From contig NZ_JAUORV010000023.1 of assembly GCF_030548205.1 (NCBI RefSeq), positions 1-50,343 of the forward strand: a stretch of 50,343 nucleotides of DNA, in the 5' to 3' direction. This document shows positions 34,182 through 43,842 of this stretch, in pieces. The position numbers were made by a program, and so were the translations under genes. The stretch is from Aliiglaciecola sp. 3_MG-2023. GTDB taxonomy: Bacteria > Pseudomonadota > Gammaproteobacteria > Enterobacterales > Alteromonadaceae. Positions within the stretch are counted from its first letter, which is position 1. Each line of letters starts with the position of its first letter. The notes beneath the pieces were generated by a model that worked only from the letters and a program-made list of their open reading frames with translations, ran no database searches and was not told the origin of the DNA.

Positions 34182-34550
34182 GTGAGTGAAAATTCGTTTT
34201 CTCGGGAGCTAAGACTTTTAACTCCCACTCACTTTGAAAAAGTCTTTCAAAAAGCAATTCCCTCAGTTTCACCTCAACTCACTGTATTAGGCCGTTTTAA
34301 TCAGCTAGATCATCCTAGGCTGGGTATTACCATATCTAAAAAACGTGTCAAGAAAGCACACGATAGAAATCGTATTAAACGCCTTATCAGAGAAAGTTTC
34401 CGCCTGAATCAACACCAATTGCCAAACACTGATATAGTTGTGGTTGGTAAAAGTGGCTTAGACACAATGACGAATCAACAAATCACATTGTTGTTAGGAA
34501 AATTATGGAAAAAGCTATCAAAGCGTTGCGCGCAATCCCAATCTGGTTGA
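34182..34550 (+). CDS. rnpA: Ribonuclease P protein component
   Basis: Protein subunit of RNase P for tRNA 5'-end maturation. 122 residues (119 in E. coli). It shows [17 protein letters not shown] and the RNA-binding RNR motif in [22 protein letters not shown]. The start codon is GTG at 34182, giving [15 protein letters not shown] in line with homologues; the space after rpmH leaves little room for any other. It overlaps yidD by 46 bp. Confidence 0.96.
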   Translation: MSENSFSRELRLLTPTHFEKVFQKAIPSVSPQLTVLGRFNQLDHPRLGITISKKRVKKAHDRNRIKRLIRESFRLNQHQLPNTDIVVVGKSGLDTMTNQQITLLLGKLWKKLSKRCAQSQSG

Positions 34551-34759
34551 TACGTCAATATCAGCTATGGATTTCTCCTATGTTGGGACAAAATTGCCGT
34601 TTCCACCCAAGTTGTTCTCAATACGGTATAGAAGCGATTTCTAAACATGGGTTTTGGCAAGGAAGTTGGCTAACAATAAAGAGAATCAGTAGATGTCACC
34701 CCTTACATCCGGGTGGAATTGACCATGTACCAGAAAATAAGGCGAAAAAGCACGAATGA
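34505..34759 (+). CDS. yidD: Membrane protein insertion efficiency factor YidD
   Basis: 84 residues (85 in E. coli). It has the amphipathic N-terminal helix followed by [24 protein letters not shown] and [14 protein letters not shown], all hallmark YidD motifs with the conserved cysteines. A cytoplasmic membrane-associated protein thought to help YidC. It overlaps the 3' end of rnpA, as in many gammaproteobacteria, and is followed by yidC after 151 bp. Confidence 0.95.
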   Translation: MEKAIKALRAIPIWLIRQYQLWISPMLGQNCRFHPSCSQYGIEAISKHGFWQGSWLTIKRISRCHPLHPGGIDHVPENKAKKHE

Positions 34760-34910
34760 ACTTATCATTTGCCTCATTTGCCTATACTATTTCGCCCTGT
34801 AAAAAAACAGATGTAATAAATACGTTCACAAATAGACTAATCTACTTGTGAAAAGCTAAATGCGGTGGTTAGACATCGTAAAATTGAACACGTAGTTTAA
34901 AGAGTATTAT

Positions 34911-36569
34911 ATGGAATCCCAACGCAGTTTTTTGATAATTGGCCTAGCATTGGTCAGTTTTCTATTATGGCAAGAATGGCAAAACGACTATGGTCCCCAG
35001 CCAGTTCAACCAACGCAGGTAGTTGACCCCACTCCTTTGTCCACTCCAAGTGCTGATTTGCCCCCTTCGACTATTACGGACGATAGCGGCGACGTACCAG
35101 AATCAACTATAGTTGAAAGTGCGAATCCAACAACCCCAACTAATTCTGTAGTACATGTGGTTTCGGATACGTTAGATGTATTGATTGATACTCGTGGTGG
35201 TGATGTAGTTTCAGCCAATCTTCGTAAGTTCCCTATCACTCAAGGTTCTAATGACTCATATAGCTTGTTACGCCCGGATGCAGTTAACTTGTATATTGCG
35301 CAAAGCGGTTTAGTGGGTAGAGATGCAATAGATACTAAAAAAGGGCGTCCAGCTTACGTAGTGAGTCAACAAGAATACGTAATGGAAAATGCAGAATTGG
35401 TGGTGCCATTGAAGTGGACATCTGCTGATGGCGTAGTCGTAACCAAACGATTCATCTTCACTCCAGGTCACCATGAAGTAAAAGTTGAATACGAAGTTGT
35501 TAATGGTAGTTCGCAACCAAAACAATACCAGCAGTACGGTCAATTAAAACAGGCCATTGAAGGTGCTGAAAGCAGTATGTTTATGCCAACCTATCGTGGT
35601 GGTGCGTTTTCAACCCAAGACGATCGTTATTCAAAGTTCTCCTTTGATGACATGGAAGATGAAAAGCTGAATGAAACAACCGTGGGTGGTTGGGCTGGTA
35701 TGTTGGAACATTACTTTGTTTCAGCGTGGGTACCTCCCCAAGAAGACACTAACCAGCTATATAGTACAGTGGTTCAAGCCAGATACGCTGCAATTGGCTT
35801 CAAAGGCGCACCTGTTGAGGTAGCCCCTGGCGATTCAGTAACGATTACAAGCACTTTATATATGGGTCCTAAAGACCAGGATTCATTGGCTAAAATAGCT
35901 CGTGGTTTAGATCTGACAGTGGATTACGGAATACTTTGGTGGATTTCCCAACCACTATTCTCACTATTGCAGTTCATTCAAAGTATTGTGATTAACTGGG
36001 GCCTCGCTATCATCATCATTACTATTATTGTAAAAGGGGCAATGTACCCACTTACCAAAAAGCAATATGAGTCAATGGCTAAGATGCGTAACTTAGCACC
36101 TAAGATGGCACAACTAAAAGAACGCTTTGGTGATGACAGACAAAAAATGTCTCAAGCCATGATGGAAATGTATAAGAAAGAGAAAGTTAACCCCATGGGT
36201 GGCTGTTTCCCTCTACTTCTACAAATGCCTATTTTCTTAGCACTTTATTGGGTACTGCTGGAAAGTGTAGAACTCAGACACGCTGATTTTATATTTTGGA
36301 TCACTGATTTATCTGTAAAAGACCCTTACTTTGTATTACCCGTACTAACAGGCTTGAGTATGTTTTTGTTGCAAAAACTGCAACCTATGACGATTCAAGA
36401 TCCTATGCAGCAAAAAATCATGCAATGGATGCCAGTGGCAATGAGTTTATTCTTCTTCATTTTCCCTGCAGGTTTGGTTTTATATTGGCTGATCAGTAAC
36501 GTAATTACGTTAGTGCAGGCTAAAATTATTTACTCGTCCATGGAAAAGCGTGGATTAAAAGCCAAATAA
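34911..36569 (+). CDS. yidC: Membrane protein insertase YidC
   Basis: Inserts proteins into the inner membrane, alone or with SecYEG. 552 residues (548 in E. coli). An N-terminal transmembrane helix (about 6-22) and a P/T-rich linker lead to the large periplasmic P1 domain (about 60-340). The conserved five-helix core follows (WWISQPLFSLLQFI onwards), with KGAMYPLTKKQYESMAKM and GGCFPLLLQMPIFLALYWVL. A terminator follows at 36596-36620. Confidence 0.97.
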   Translation: MESQRSFLIIGLALVSFLLWQEWQNDYGPQPVQPTQVVDPTPLSTPSADLPPSTITDDSGDVPESTIVESANPTTPTNSVVHVVSDTLDVLIDTRGGDVVSANLRKFPITQGSNDSYSLLRPDAVNLYIAQSGLVGRDAIDTKKGRPAYVVSQQEYVMENAELVVPLKWTSADGVVVTKRFIFTPGHHEVKVEYEVVNGSSQPKQYQQYGQLKQAIEGAESSMFMPTYRGGAFSTQDDRYSKFSFDDMEDEKLNETTVGGWAGMLEHYFVSAWVPPQEDTNQLYSTVVQARYAAIGFKGAPVEVAPGDSVTITSTLYMGPKDQDSLAKIARGLDLTVDYGILWWISQPLFSLLQFIQSIVINWGLAIIIITIIVKGAMYPLTKKQYESMAKMRNLAPKMAQLKERFGDDRQKMSQAMMEMYKKEKVNPMGGCFPLLLQMPIFLALYWVLLESVELRHADFIFWITDLSVKDPYFVLPVLTGLSMFLLQKLQPMTIQDPMQQKIMQWMPVAMSLFFFIFPAGLVLYWLISNVITLVQAKIIYSSMEKRGLKAK

Positions 36570-36595
36570 AAAGTGAATGGCGATAAATAAAAGTG

Positions 36596-36620
36596 AAAGC
36601 CCGCCATTGCGGGCTTTTTT
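36596..36620 (+). terminator. Terminator after yidC
   Basis: AAGCCCGC, 4-base loop, GCGGGCTT and a T6 run, 27 bp past the yidC stop. It separates the rpmH-yidC transcript from yajQ. Confidence 0.9.
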
Positions 36621-36671
36621 GTCTATGTTTACAGGTTTACAATATACCCAAAATTCCCACAGGAGAAATAA

Positions 36672-37154
36672 ATGCCCTCTTTTGACATTGTTTCAGAAAT
36701 CGACATGAACGAAGTCCGCAATTCAGTCGACAACGCTAACCGTGAACTAAGTACACGCTTTGATTTTAGAGGGGTTGAAGCCTCAATAGAATTCAAAGAT
36801 GAATCTGTAGTATTAACTGCTGAAGGCGACTTTCAACTTCAACAACTAACAGACATGCTGCGTAATGCCTGTTCTAAGCGTAAATTAGACACCAATGCAA
36901 TGGACCCTCAAGACACAGTACGAAGTGGTAAAACCCACCGTCGTACCGTTAAGTTCAAGCAAGGTATTGAGCAACCCATTGCGAAAAAAATCGTAAAGTT
37001 GATTAAAGACAAAAAAATGAAGGTGCAAGCTAGCATTCAAGGCGACCAACTTCGTGTAAATGGTAAAAAACGCGACGATTTGCAAGCCGTGATGGCACTA
37101 CTTAAAAGTGAAGACTTAGGTCAACCATTGCAATTTAATAACTTCCGCGACTAA
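36672..37154 (+). CDS. yajQ: YajQ family nucleotide-binding protein (DUF520)
   Basis: 160 residues (163 in E. coli). It begins [22 protein letters not shown] and contains the STRFDFRG segment and the [21 protein letters not shown] region typical of YajQ. Family members bind nucleotides; in Xanthomonas and Pseudomonas a homologue binds cyclic-di-GMP. The role here is unknown. It is placed between yidC and mnmE, 15 bp before mnmE, so it may be co-transcribed with the tRNA-modification gene. In E. coli yajQ is elsewhere on the chromosome. Confidence 0.94.
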   Translation: MPSFDIVSEIDMNEVRNSVDNANRELSTRFDFRGVEASIEFKDESVVLTAEGDFQLQQLTDMLRNACSKRKLDTNAMDPQDTVRSGKTHRRTVKFKQGIEQPIAKKIVKLIKDKKMKVQASIQGDQLRVNGKKRDDLQAVMALLKSEDLGQPLQFNNFRD

Positions 37155-37169
37155 GCAGGCAACACGATT

Positions 37170-38537
37170 TTGGAATTACCAACTGATACTATTGTTGCTC
37201 AAGCCACGGCACCAGGTCGTGGCGGTGTGGGTATTGTTAGGGTTTCCGGACCTTTAGCATCAACTGTAGCCTTAGAATTATTAGGCAAAACCTTAAGCCC
37301 CAGAAAAGCAGAGTATTTAGCGTTTTTAGATGAAGACAAACAAACCCTAGACCAGGGTATTGCGTTGTTCTTTAACAATCCCCATTCCTTTACGGGTGAA
37401 GACGTCTTAGAACTGCAAGGTCATGGCGGTCAAATTATTTTAGATTTGTTGATAAAACGAATACTAAAAATAGCCAACATACGCATGGCAAGACCGGGGG
37501 AATTCAGTGAACGGGCTTTTTTGAATGACAAGCTCGACCTAGCTCAAGCTGAGGCCATAGCAGACTTAATTGATGCAAGTTCAGTCCAAGCGGCGAAAAG
37601 CGCTATGCGGTCGTTACAGGGCGAATTTTCAGCACATATCCACCAGCTGGTAGAGAAAGTCATCCACCTAAGAATGTACGTGGAAGCGGCCATAGATTTT
37701 CCAGAAGAAGAAATTGATTTTTTGAGTGATGGCAAAGTTGCTAACGATCTGAACGATATCATTACCCAAATGCAGAATGTGAAACAACAAGCCAAACAAG
37801 GTAGTTTGTTAAGAGAAGGCATGCAAGTGGTGATTGCAGGTAAGCCCAATGCGGGTAAATCAAGTCTACTCAATGCTTTGGCCGGACGTGATGCCGCCAT
37901 AGTAACGGATATTGCCGGTACCACTCGAGATGTATTAAAAGAGCACATACATTTAGATGGCATGCCGCTGCATATTATTGATACAGCAGGCCTAAGAGAA
38001 AGCGCAGACAAAGTGGAACAAATTGGTATCCAGCGAGCTTGGCAGGAAATTCAAAAGGCCGACAGAGTGTTGTTTATGCTAGATAGCTGCGAAAGTGCCG
38101 AAAATGATCCCCACAAAATCTGGCCTGAGTTCATGCAGAAACTGCCGAAAAATATGGGCCTCACACTAGTCAGAAACAAAGTCGACTTATCAGGCGAGTC
38201 TGTAGGCTTTGAACAACATGGCGACACCCCTGTCTATCGGCTGTCTGCCAGCTTAAACCAAGGTGTTGATGCCTTAGCTGAACATCTAAAACAATGCATG
38301 GGATTTGACCAAAGTTCTGAAGGTCAATTCATTGCCAGACGACGACATTTAGATGCCATAGAACGCGCAGCAGAGCACTTAGAGATAGGACAACAACAAC
38401 TGCATGATCATATCGCTGGTGAAATTTTGGCTGAAGAGTTACGTTTAACCCAGCAAGCACTAAATGAGATTACCGGTGAATTCAGTTCAGATGATTTACT
38501 CGGACGTATTTTTTCTTCTTTTTGTATCGGCAAATAA
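37170..38537 (+). CDS. mnmE: tRNA-modification GTPase MnmE
   Basis: With MnmG, installs the (carboxymethyl)aminomethyl group on wobble U34. 455 residues (454 in E. coli). The N-terminal folate-binding domain shows [21 protein letters not shown]; the GTPase has [25 protein letters not shown] and RNKVD, and the C-terminus ends FCIGK with the functional Cys. The start codon is TTG at 37170, since no ATG or GTG fits the family N-terminus. MnmG is not in the window. Confidence 0.97.
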   Translation: MELPTDTIVAQATAPGRGGVGIVRVSGPLASTVALELLGKTLSPRKAEYLAFLDEDKQTLDQGIALFFNNPHSFTGEDVLELQGHGGQIILDLLIKRILKIANIRMARPGEFSERAFLNDKLDLAQAEAIADLIDASSVQAAKSAMRSLQGEFSAHIHQLVEKVIHLRMYVEAAIDFPEEEIDFLSDGKVANDLNDIITQMQNVKQQAKQGSLLREGMQVVIAGKPNAGKSSLLNALAGRDAAIVTDIAGTTRDVLKEHIHLDGMPLHIIDTAGLRESADKVEQIGIQRAWQEIQKADRVLFMLDSCESAENDPHKIWPEFMQKLPKNMGLTLVRNKVDLSGESVGFEQHGDTPVYRLSASLNQGVDALAEHLKQCMGFDQSSEGQFIARRRHLDAIERAAEHLEIGQQQLHDHIAGEILAEELRLTQQALNEITGEFSSDDLLGRIFSSFCIGK

Positions 38538-38548
38538 AAGGCAATTAG

Positions 38549-38983
38549 ATGGCAAGTTATGAAATTATTGTTGGCACAATGTTGGGAGCGAGCGAATATG
38601 TTGCCGATGCCTTATTAGAGACATTGCAAGCCAACGGACACAGTGCAAACATTCATTTATCTCCAGATATCAAAGATATTCCCTGTACAGGAAATTGGTT
38701 GATATGTACCAGCACCCATGGTGCCGGTGAGTTACCCGATAATATCCAAGGATTTGCTAAACAAATTGAAAATAAAGCATTAGATGATGTGGCATTTTTA
38801 GTGGTTGGATTAGGCGATAGTAGTTATGACACCTACTGTTACGGGTCTAAAACAATGCAGCAACTGCTGCAAAATAGTGGTGCAAAATTACTCTCTCCGG
38901 CGATACATATTGACGTACTCAACCACCCTATCCCTGAAGAGCCAGCGGTAGAATGGTTAACCTCTTACTTGCAACAGATTTAG
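38549..38983 (+). CDS. mioC: Flavodoxin-like protein MioC
   Basis: 144 residues (147 in E. coli). An FMN-binding flavodoxin with the phosphate loop GTMLGASEYVAD near residue 8, STHGAGELPDNIQ near 52, and VVGLGDSSYDTYC near 87. It is implicated in biotin synthase electron supply in E. coli. In enterics and vibrios mioC borders oriC and mnmG; here it follows mnmE by 11 bp and is followed by a DnaT/DnaC-like pair instead. Confidence 0.93.
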   Translation: MASYEIIVGTMLGASEYVADALLETLQANGHSANIHLSPDIKDIPCTGNWLICTSTHGAGELPDNIQGFAKQIENKALDDVAFLVVGLGDSSYDTYCYGSKTMQQLLQNSGAKLLSPAIHIDVLNHPIPEEPAVEWLTSYLQQI

Positions 38984-38993
38984 TTTAAACATT

Positions 38994-39635
38994 ATGAATT
39001 CATCGGAACAGGCAGCACTCACCCAAGGGCTTAGCAACGACGCCAGAGTTTTGTATATGCTTGGACTGCGTCCTATTGCTGATGAACAAACAGGTCTTAC
39101 TGGGCCCCTGAATTACAAACAGTTAATTGCACTTCTAAATGGTAAAAGCAAAGAGTTTACCTTGGGAAGGCAGATTAATGGCCTGATAAAAGAGCTCGTC
39201 AAACATCAACTGGTTGAAATTGAGCCTGAAGCGTCACTAGATAAAAGTTTTAATCAACAACGAGTGCGATTACCCCTGCTAAATATTAAACAAGACGACT
39301 ACCCTAGCCTTCATTTACAATGGAGCAAAATGACAGCAAATTGGAAACCCCATCAAGCTGCATTTGAAGATTTAGCATCGTTAATAGGGATTATAGATAA
39401 AGACTACAGCCAGCACGAATTAGGTGAATTTATTGCCTACTGGATGGGTCGGCCTGAACTACAATTTAGTCAATATCAATGGACTCAAAAATTTGTTTTT
39501 CAGATTAAACAAAGACGAGTTGCCAGTGGTGTTAAGAATGTGCAGAAAGTAGGAAATCAATGGGTCACGCCTAAAGCAGGTGTTGAAGCTGACGATAATG
39601 CCAAACAACTGGTTGCTAAGTATAGTAAGAAATAG
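38994..39635 (+). CDS. DnaT-like primosomal protein
   Basis: 213 residues. The N-terminal half (RVLYMLGLRPIADEQTGLTGPLNYKQL onward) looks like a winged-helix/replication-initiator-type fold. The C-terminal part (about 105-180, PSLHLQWSKM...YWMGRPELQFSQYQWTQKFVFQIK) resembles the DnaT C-terminal single-strand-binding domain. The assignment is supported by the DnaC-like gene immediately downstream, as with E. coli dnaT-dnaC. It begins 10 bp after mioC. Expected to assist replisome loading during restart or initiation; this is inference from family and context. Confidence 0.75.
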   Translation: MNSSEQAALTQGLSNDARVLYMLGLRPIADEQTGLTGPLNYKQLIALLNGKSKEFTLGRQINGLIKELVKHQLVEIEPEASLDKSFNQQRVRLPLLNIKQDDYPSLHLQWSKMTANWKPHQAAFEDLASLIGIIDKDYSQHELGEFIAYWMGRPELQFSQYQWTQKFVFQIKQRRVASGVKNVQKVGNQWVTPKAGVEADDNAKQLVAKYSKK

Positions 39636-39669
39636 CACAGTAAATACAACCATAAAAGAGCAAAAATAC

Positions 39670-40488
39670 GTGGACAGTATCAAACAAAAATTAGATCAAT
39701 TAGCTAAAGCTTTGGGTAAAACCAATGTTCCTGATACCTATACTGACTACAAAGAGGTGCGAGCCCAATATGAACGCTTAGCCAACGAAGACGTCAAAAA
39801 AATGCAGCAAGAAGCCAAACTAAGACGTATTCAAGAAATTCATGGGCGCTCCGACCTCAATCCCAAATGGAATTTTCAAACCCTCATAGAAGACAGTGAT
39901 GATGTCATTGAAGCAGTCAGTATTGCCCAGTCATTTATTGCTGCCCATGATGATCCCATTTGGCGATCAAGTGGCTCCCACATGATGATTTTTTATGGGG
40001 ATTATGGCCGTGGAAAGTCACATATAGCAGGGGCAATCGCCCACCAGCTCATTGACCAATATGAAATTTCAGTACTGTATAGACAGCTTTCAAGCTTATT
40101 GGAAATGCGCTTCTTTTCTTATGATTACAACGCAACAGATAACGTCGCTGAACAGTTTAGAGAAATTCAAAAAGAATTATTGGATGTGGATTTATTAATT
40201 CTCGATGAAGTCTGTGTTAACGAAACTATGTTAAAAAAGAATACTCAAAGTTGGCTTGGGAATTTGTTACGTCAAAGATTAGTAAATCATAAAAATTGTA
40301 TATTGATCACCAATCACAATTTAGCCGAATTGGAAAATGCGTTAGGCAAGTATTGTTTTGAATCCATCAAAGAATACGATACCTACAAGGTTAAATTTTC
40401 CGGTCCTAGCCGTCGTAGAGAGATTATCCCGCAAGCACCTGAACCCATGAATGTCAGTAGTGGATATCAACCCAATCAGGTGAAATAA
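39670..40488 (+). CDS. DnaC-like replicative helicase loader (AAA+ ATPase)
   Basis: 272 residues from GTG 39670. An N-terminal helical region presumably contacts DnaB. The ATPase has Walker A FYGDYGRGKSHIAGAIAHQL near 110, Walker B VDLLILDEVCVNE near 175, and ILITNHNLAEL as sensor I. It resembles E. coli DnaC over its length (245 residues). The frame is open back to 39580, overlapping the DnaT-like gene by 56 bp; the GTG is preferred because it avoids the overlap and gives MDSIKQKLDQLAKAL with an AAGAG upstream. Loader function is inferred from similarity to DnaC. Confidence 0.8.
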   Translation: MDSIKQKLDQLAKALGKTNVPDTYTDYKEVRAQYERLANEDVKKMQQEAKLRRIQEIHGRSDLNPKWNFQTLIEDSDDVIEAVSIAQSFIAAHDDPIWRSSGSHMMIFYGDYGRGKSHIAGAIAHQLIDQYEISVLYRQLSSLLEMRFFSYDYNATDNVAEQFREIQKELLDVDLLILDEVCVNETMLKKNTQSWLGNLLRQRLVNHKNCILITNHNLAELENALGKYCFESIKEYDTYKVKFSGPSRRREIIPQAPEPMNVSSGYQPNQVK

Positions 40489-40611
40489 CGCGCTGTAATA
40501 GGCTTTAACAGCTCATCTTGCTAGAAAAAAACACTGACAACCAACAAGAGCCGTTAACCTAACCGTCGGTCATCCGTGGTCATATGGGTTGGTCTTCCAT
40601 GTTCTTCTTGT

Positions 40612-41565
40612 TTAGTCGAGACTCAGCACTTTTTCTGCAGTGTATTCATTGGTGATCAACCCGTTTATCATCTTTGATCTAAGGGCGCCCAAGATAGCAT
40701 CAACTTTATCTTGACCGGCAGCAATACCAATTACCGGTTTATCAGAGCTTACAGCCAAAGGTGTACTGGCGACCCTATCATTCACTGCACAGTCTAATAA
40801 CTTGCCATTTCGGTCAAACACCCAACTAATGATCTCCCCCACCGCACCTTTTTTCTGCAAATCTTTGAGTTCATCTTTAGTTATAAAACCGTCTAACATC
40901 AATGGCGAATTAATACCAAGATTACCAATCCCCACAAAAGTGACATCGGCACTAGCAGCCAAAGCCAAATTACTGGCTATATTGTGCTGGGAGTGTAATT
41001 GCTCTTTCTCTTCTTTGCTGCGAGGTAACACAGGCAATGGCATTGGATAATGTTTCGCTTTGATATGCTCCGCCATGCGCACCACAACATCGTAAGGGGA
41101 CGCTGAACCGTCTAACGCCATATTCCCCAATAAGGCGACTATTTTGTGTTGTTCGCAGTCCAATGATGACAGTTCATCCACACAAGCCCGTAGTACGCGT
41201 CCCGTTCCCATGGCGAGAACTTTAGGTTGACTGGATTTTAAGAACTTTTCAATTTCATCAGCGCCCGCTTGGGCTAATCCTAAAGTTGAATCAGAATCAT
41301 CACTAGGCACCACTTCACAACTAATTAATCCGAAGCGATCTTTGAGTTTAACCGCCAAGTCCATACACTTAGCAATGGGATGGTCTAAGCGCACCTTAAT
41401 TAACCCTTTACTTACAGATAGTGCCACCATACGTTGGGCAGACTGCCGTGAAACATTCAGTTTTTTAGCTATTTCATCTTGGGTTTTACCAGCAACATAA
41501 TACAACCAACCCGCTCTTGCTGCTTCATCTAGCTTACGCATTTCAGCATTTGTTAACTTAACCAC
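40612..41565 (-). CDS. SorC/DeoR-type sugar-responsive transcriptional regulator
   Basis: 317 residues. An N-terminal helix-turn-helix (about 18-55, AGKTQDEIAKKLNVSRQSAQRMV) precedes a SorC-type sugar-phosphate-binding domain (MGTGRVLRACVDEL, LLGNMALDG, FVGIGNLGINSPL, KPVIGIAAGQDKVDAILGAL). The start is GTG at 41565. It is last in the polyol operon, 11 bp after the HAD gene, and most likely controls that operon in response to a polyol or its phosphate. A candidate operator lies over the operon promoter at 49649-49671. Confidence 0.88.
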   Translation of the reverse strand: MVKLTNAEMRKLDEAARAGWLYYVAGKTQDEIAKKLNVSRQSAQRMVALSVSKGLIKVRLDHPIAKCMDLAVKLKDRFGLISCEVVPSDDSDSTLGLAQAGADEIEKFLKSSQPKVLAMGTGRVLRACVDELSSLDCEQHKIVALLGNMALDGSASPYDVVVRMAEHIKAKHYPMPLPVLPRSKEEKEQLHSQHNIASNLALAASADVTFVGIGNLGINSPLMLDGFITKDELKDLQKKGAVGEIISWVFDRNGKLLDCAVNDRVASTPLAVSSDKPVIGIAAGQDKVDAILGALRSKMINGLITNEYTAEKVLSLD

Positions 41566-41576
41566 TTTTACCTCTT

Positions 41577-42290
41577 CTAACTCGCGATTGGTTTGGTTGA
41601 ATTAAGTGAAGGAATCAATTCAAATAATTGCTGCCAATCAAATATTGTTGCTACGTTATTTTCCACATCCACATCGAGTAAGCCTTTATCTTTCAGATGA
41701 CTAGCACCGGCATACTTTACCACCTGCATATTTGCCGCTAGCGCGCCTTGAATTCCCGCCTGGGAATCTTCAATCACTAAACAGTTTTCTGGATCAACCG
41801 CAAACTTGGATGCAGCATGTAAGAATATATCGGGAGCAGGCTTACCGTTTTTCACTTCTGAGGACGTCGTTACTCTTTCAGCAAAATAGTCCGTCAGGCC
41901 TATGGTTTTTAATGCAAACTTTACCCGCTGTGGGCTACTACTGGTGGCAACACAATTGGTAATATTCAACTGCGATAACATCTCTTTAAGGCCATCAGTA
42001 GGAACTAACTCTTCAGCAAACACCTGTAACAAGGCCTCTAAATAATTAGCCCTAAACTGCTCTGTTAACTGCACAGAATAATCAATTAGCACCCTTTCAG
42101 TAACAGACTTAAAGCTTTGCCCCAAAAAATAAGAATCGAAGTAATTATCTGAAATACTCACACCAAGATCATCAAGCATTTTAAGCAACACCCGTTTACT
42201 TAAAATTTCACTATCGATCAATACTCCATCGCAATCGAAAATAACCAAATCTATTGAAGAGTGTGAAAGCGACGTGTTGATTTGAGACAT
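41577..42290 (-). CDS. HAD-superfamily IA phosphatase/phosphomutase-like protein
   Basis: 237 residues. HAD motif I is FDCDGVLIDSE near 18, motif II is ATSSSPQRV near 115, the motif III lysine is in KNGKPAPDIF near 147, and motif IV is CLVIEDSQAGIQGA near 169. This is the beta-phosphoglucomutase/sugar-phosphatase branch. Comparable genes accompany polyol ABC operons in proteobacteria; the substrate is unknown, and a polyol or fructose phosphate is plausible. 23 bp after the dehydrogenase. Confidence 0.87.
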   Translation of the reverse strand: MSQINTSLSHSSIDLVIFDCDGVLIDSEILSKRVLLKMLDDLGVSISDNYFDSYFLGQSFKSVTERVLIDYSVQLTEQFRANYLEALLQVFAEELVPTDGLKEMLSQLNITNCVATSSSPQRVKFALKTIGLTDYFAERVTTSSEVKNGKPAPDIFLHAASKFAVDPENCLVIEDSQAGIQGALAANMQVVKYAGASHLKDKGLLDVDVENNVATIFDWQQLFELIPSLNSTKPIAS

Positions 42291-42313
42291 GACAGTATTA
42301 CCATTTAAGAAGA

Positions 42314-43780
42314 TTACGACAAATAATGCTTTAGCGTACTAGAAGTACCGACATCCCATAATAGGTTCAACCAATTTGAAAAATGTTGAACGAAGATATC
42401 TTGGTCAGCAAGTGTCCCAAATATATCATGCATTTGCAAAAATATAGATGGATTATCTTTCGCTAATATTGCCCGATTTATCAATCTGTTAGCTTGTTGA
42501 TCTTGAAGTGTGATAGAACTTTGAGGATCAGCTGCCTTTGCGCATAAACGACACCACAGAGCAATCACTAAGGCTAGACCTTTGCAATCATTTCCTTGGC
42601 TTAAATTGGCCTGGATAATAGGTAAAATAAATTTGGGTAAACGATTGGAGGCATCCTGGCATAATCTTGGTACTGTATCTCGTACTTCTGGATTCGAAAA
42701 GCGCGATTCAATTAACGAAAAATACTGATTAAAATTCACCCCAGGTACGTCATTTAAAGTTGGAATAATCTCTTCAATAACTAATTTTTTAAGGTAGTTA
42801 CTGATCAACTTGTTTGCCATCACTTCATGGACAAACGTAATATTTAACAAGGCTGCAGGGTACGCTATTGCCGCATGCCCCCCATTGAGTATGCGTAATT
42901 TCATTAACTCAAAGGGCTCAACATCGTCAACAAATTCTACCCCAACCTCTTCCAACGGTGGTCGGCCATTAACAAAGTCATCTTCCATTACCCACTGACG
43001 AAAAGGTTCACAAAAAACCGGAGCATTGTCATTAATAGTAAACAAACTAGTTAATTTTTCGCGTTCCAGATTGGATGTGGCAGGGGTAATGCAATCTACC
43101 ATTGAATTAGGAAAAGAGACATTTTTCTCAATCCAATCTGCCAATTGTTGATCAATTTTATCGGCCATTTGGGAAACAACCCGTTTGGTCACCAGACCAT
43201 TGTGGGGAATATTGTCGCAGGACATAACCGTAAACGGTGGAATATGATTGTCTCGACGATACTGCAATGCTTTAATAATGATACCAAACACTGTTTTTGG
43301 ATGACTAAAATTGTTGATATCTTGCTGAATTTCCGGATGACTAATATTGAAGCCACCGGTTTTGTCATCCATAAAATAACCGCCTTCAGTAATGGTTAAC
43401 GACACTATGCGTATTTCACTGCTACATAAGGCTTGAATGACACTTTGTTCATCATTCTCAATAAAATCAATCATCGAGCCACAAACTTGTGCGGTTAACC
43501 CATCGCTATCTAATTCTACAACGGTTGTTAACCAATCTTGCGGCTCGAGTTTATCACGCATAATTGCATCATAAGATTTAGTTCCAGCTCCTCGAATTGC
43601 CCAATCTAATGCTTCACCTTTGTTGAACAACTGATGTAAATACATAGCTTGATGAGCGCGATGAAAGTTGCCAACACCAATATGCACAATCCCTGCTGAC
43701 AAGGAATCCCTAGAGTAATTGGGTTTACCTATATTTTTTGGTAGTTCAGCAAGTGTTTGATAACTCAGTTGAATTGCCAT
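42314..43780 (-). CDS. Mannitol/polyol 2-dehydrogenase (long-chain, NAD-dependent)
   Basis: 488 residues, the size of Pseudomonas mannitol 2-dehydrogenase (about 493). The N-terminal nucleotide-binding domain has GVGNFHRAHQAMYLHQLF near 33, and VTPATSNLE-type (CITPATSNLEREKL) and KLRILNGGHAAIAYPAALL segments. The last carries the Lys-Asn-His group used in catalysis. It would oxidise mannitol, sorbitol or arabitol to the corresponding ketose. No fructokinase gene follows, so ketose phosphorylation must be encoded elsewhere. It is separated from the ATPase gene by a strong hairpin (43801-43836). Confidence 0.92.
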   Translation of the reverse strand: MAIQLSYQTLAELPKNIGKPNYSRDSLSAGIVHIGVGNFHRAHQAMYLHQLFNKGEALDWAIRGAGTKSYDAIMRDKLEPQDWLTTVVELDSDGLTAQVCGSMIDFIENDEQSVIQALCSSEIRIVSLTITEGGYFMDDKTGGFNISHPEIQQDINNFSHPKTVFGIIIKALQYRRDNHIPPFTVMSCDNIPHNGLVTKRVVSQMADKIDQQLADWIEKNVSFPNSMVDCITPATSNLEREKLTSLFTINDNAPVFCEPFRQWVMEDDFVNGRPPLEEVGVEFVDDVEPFELMKLRILNGGHAAIAYPAALLNITFVHEVMANKLISNYLKKLVIEEIIPTLNDVPGVNFNQYFSLIESRFSNPEVRDTVPRLCQDASNRLPKFILPIIQANLSQGNDCKGLALVIALWCRLCAKAADPQSSITLQDQQANRLINRAILAKDNPSIFLQMHDIFGTLADQDIFVQHFSNWLNLLWDVGTSSTLKHYLS

Positions 43781-43800
43781 AAGAATTTATCCGTTAAAAT

Positions 43801-43836
43801 GCGAGTTTAGCAGTCAATAATGGCCGCTAAACTCGC
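43801..43836 (-). repeat. Intra-operon hairpin between ATPase and dehydrogenase genes
   Basis: A perfect 11-bp inverted repeat (GCGAGTTTAGC / GCTAAACTCGC) with a 14-base spacer, in the 62-bp gap. On the minus strand it is followed by ATTTTAACGG, too weak for a full terminator. It may act as an RNA processing or stabilising structure, or a partial terminator dividing transport genes from catabolic genes. Confidence 0.6.
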
Positions 43837-43842
43837 TAACTA

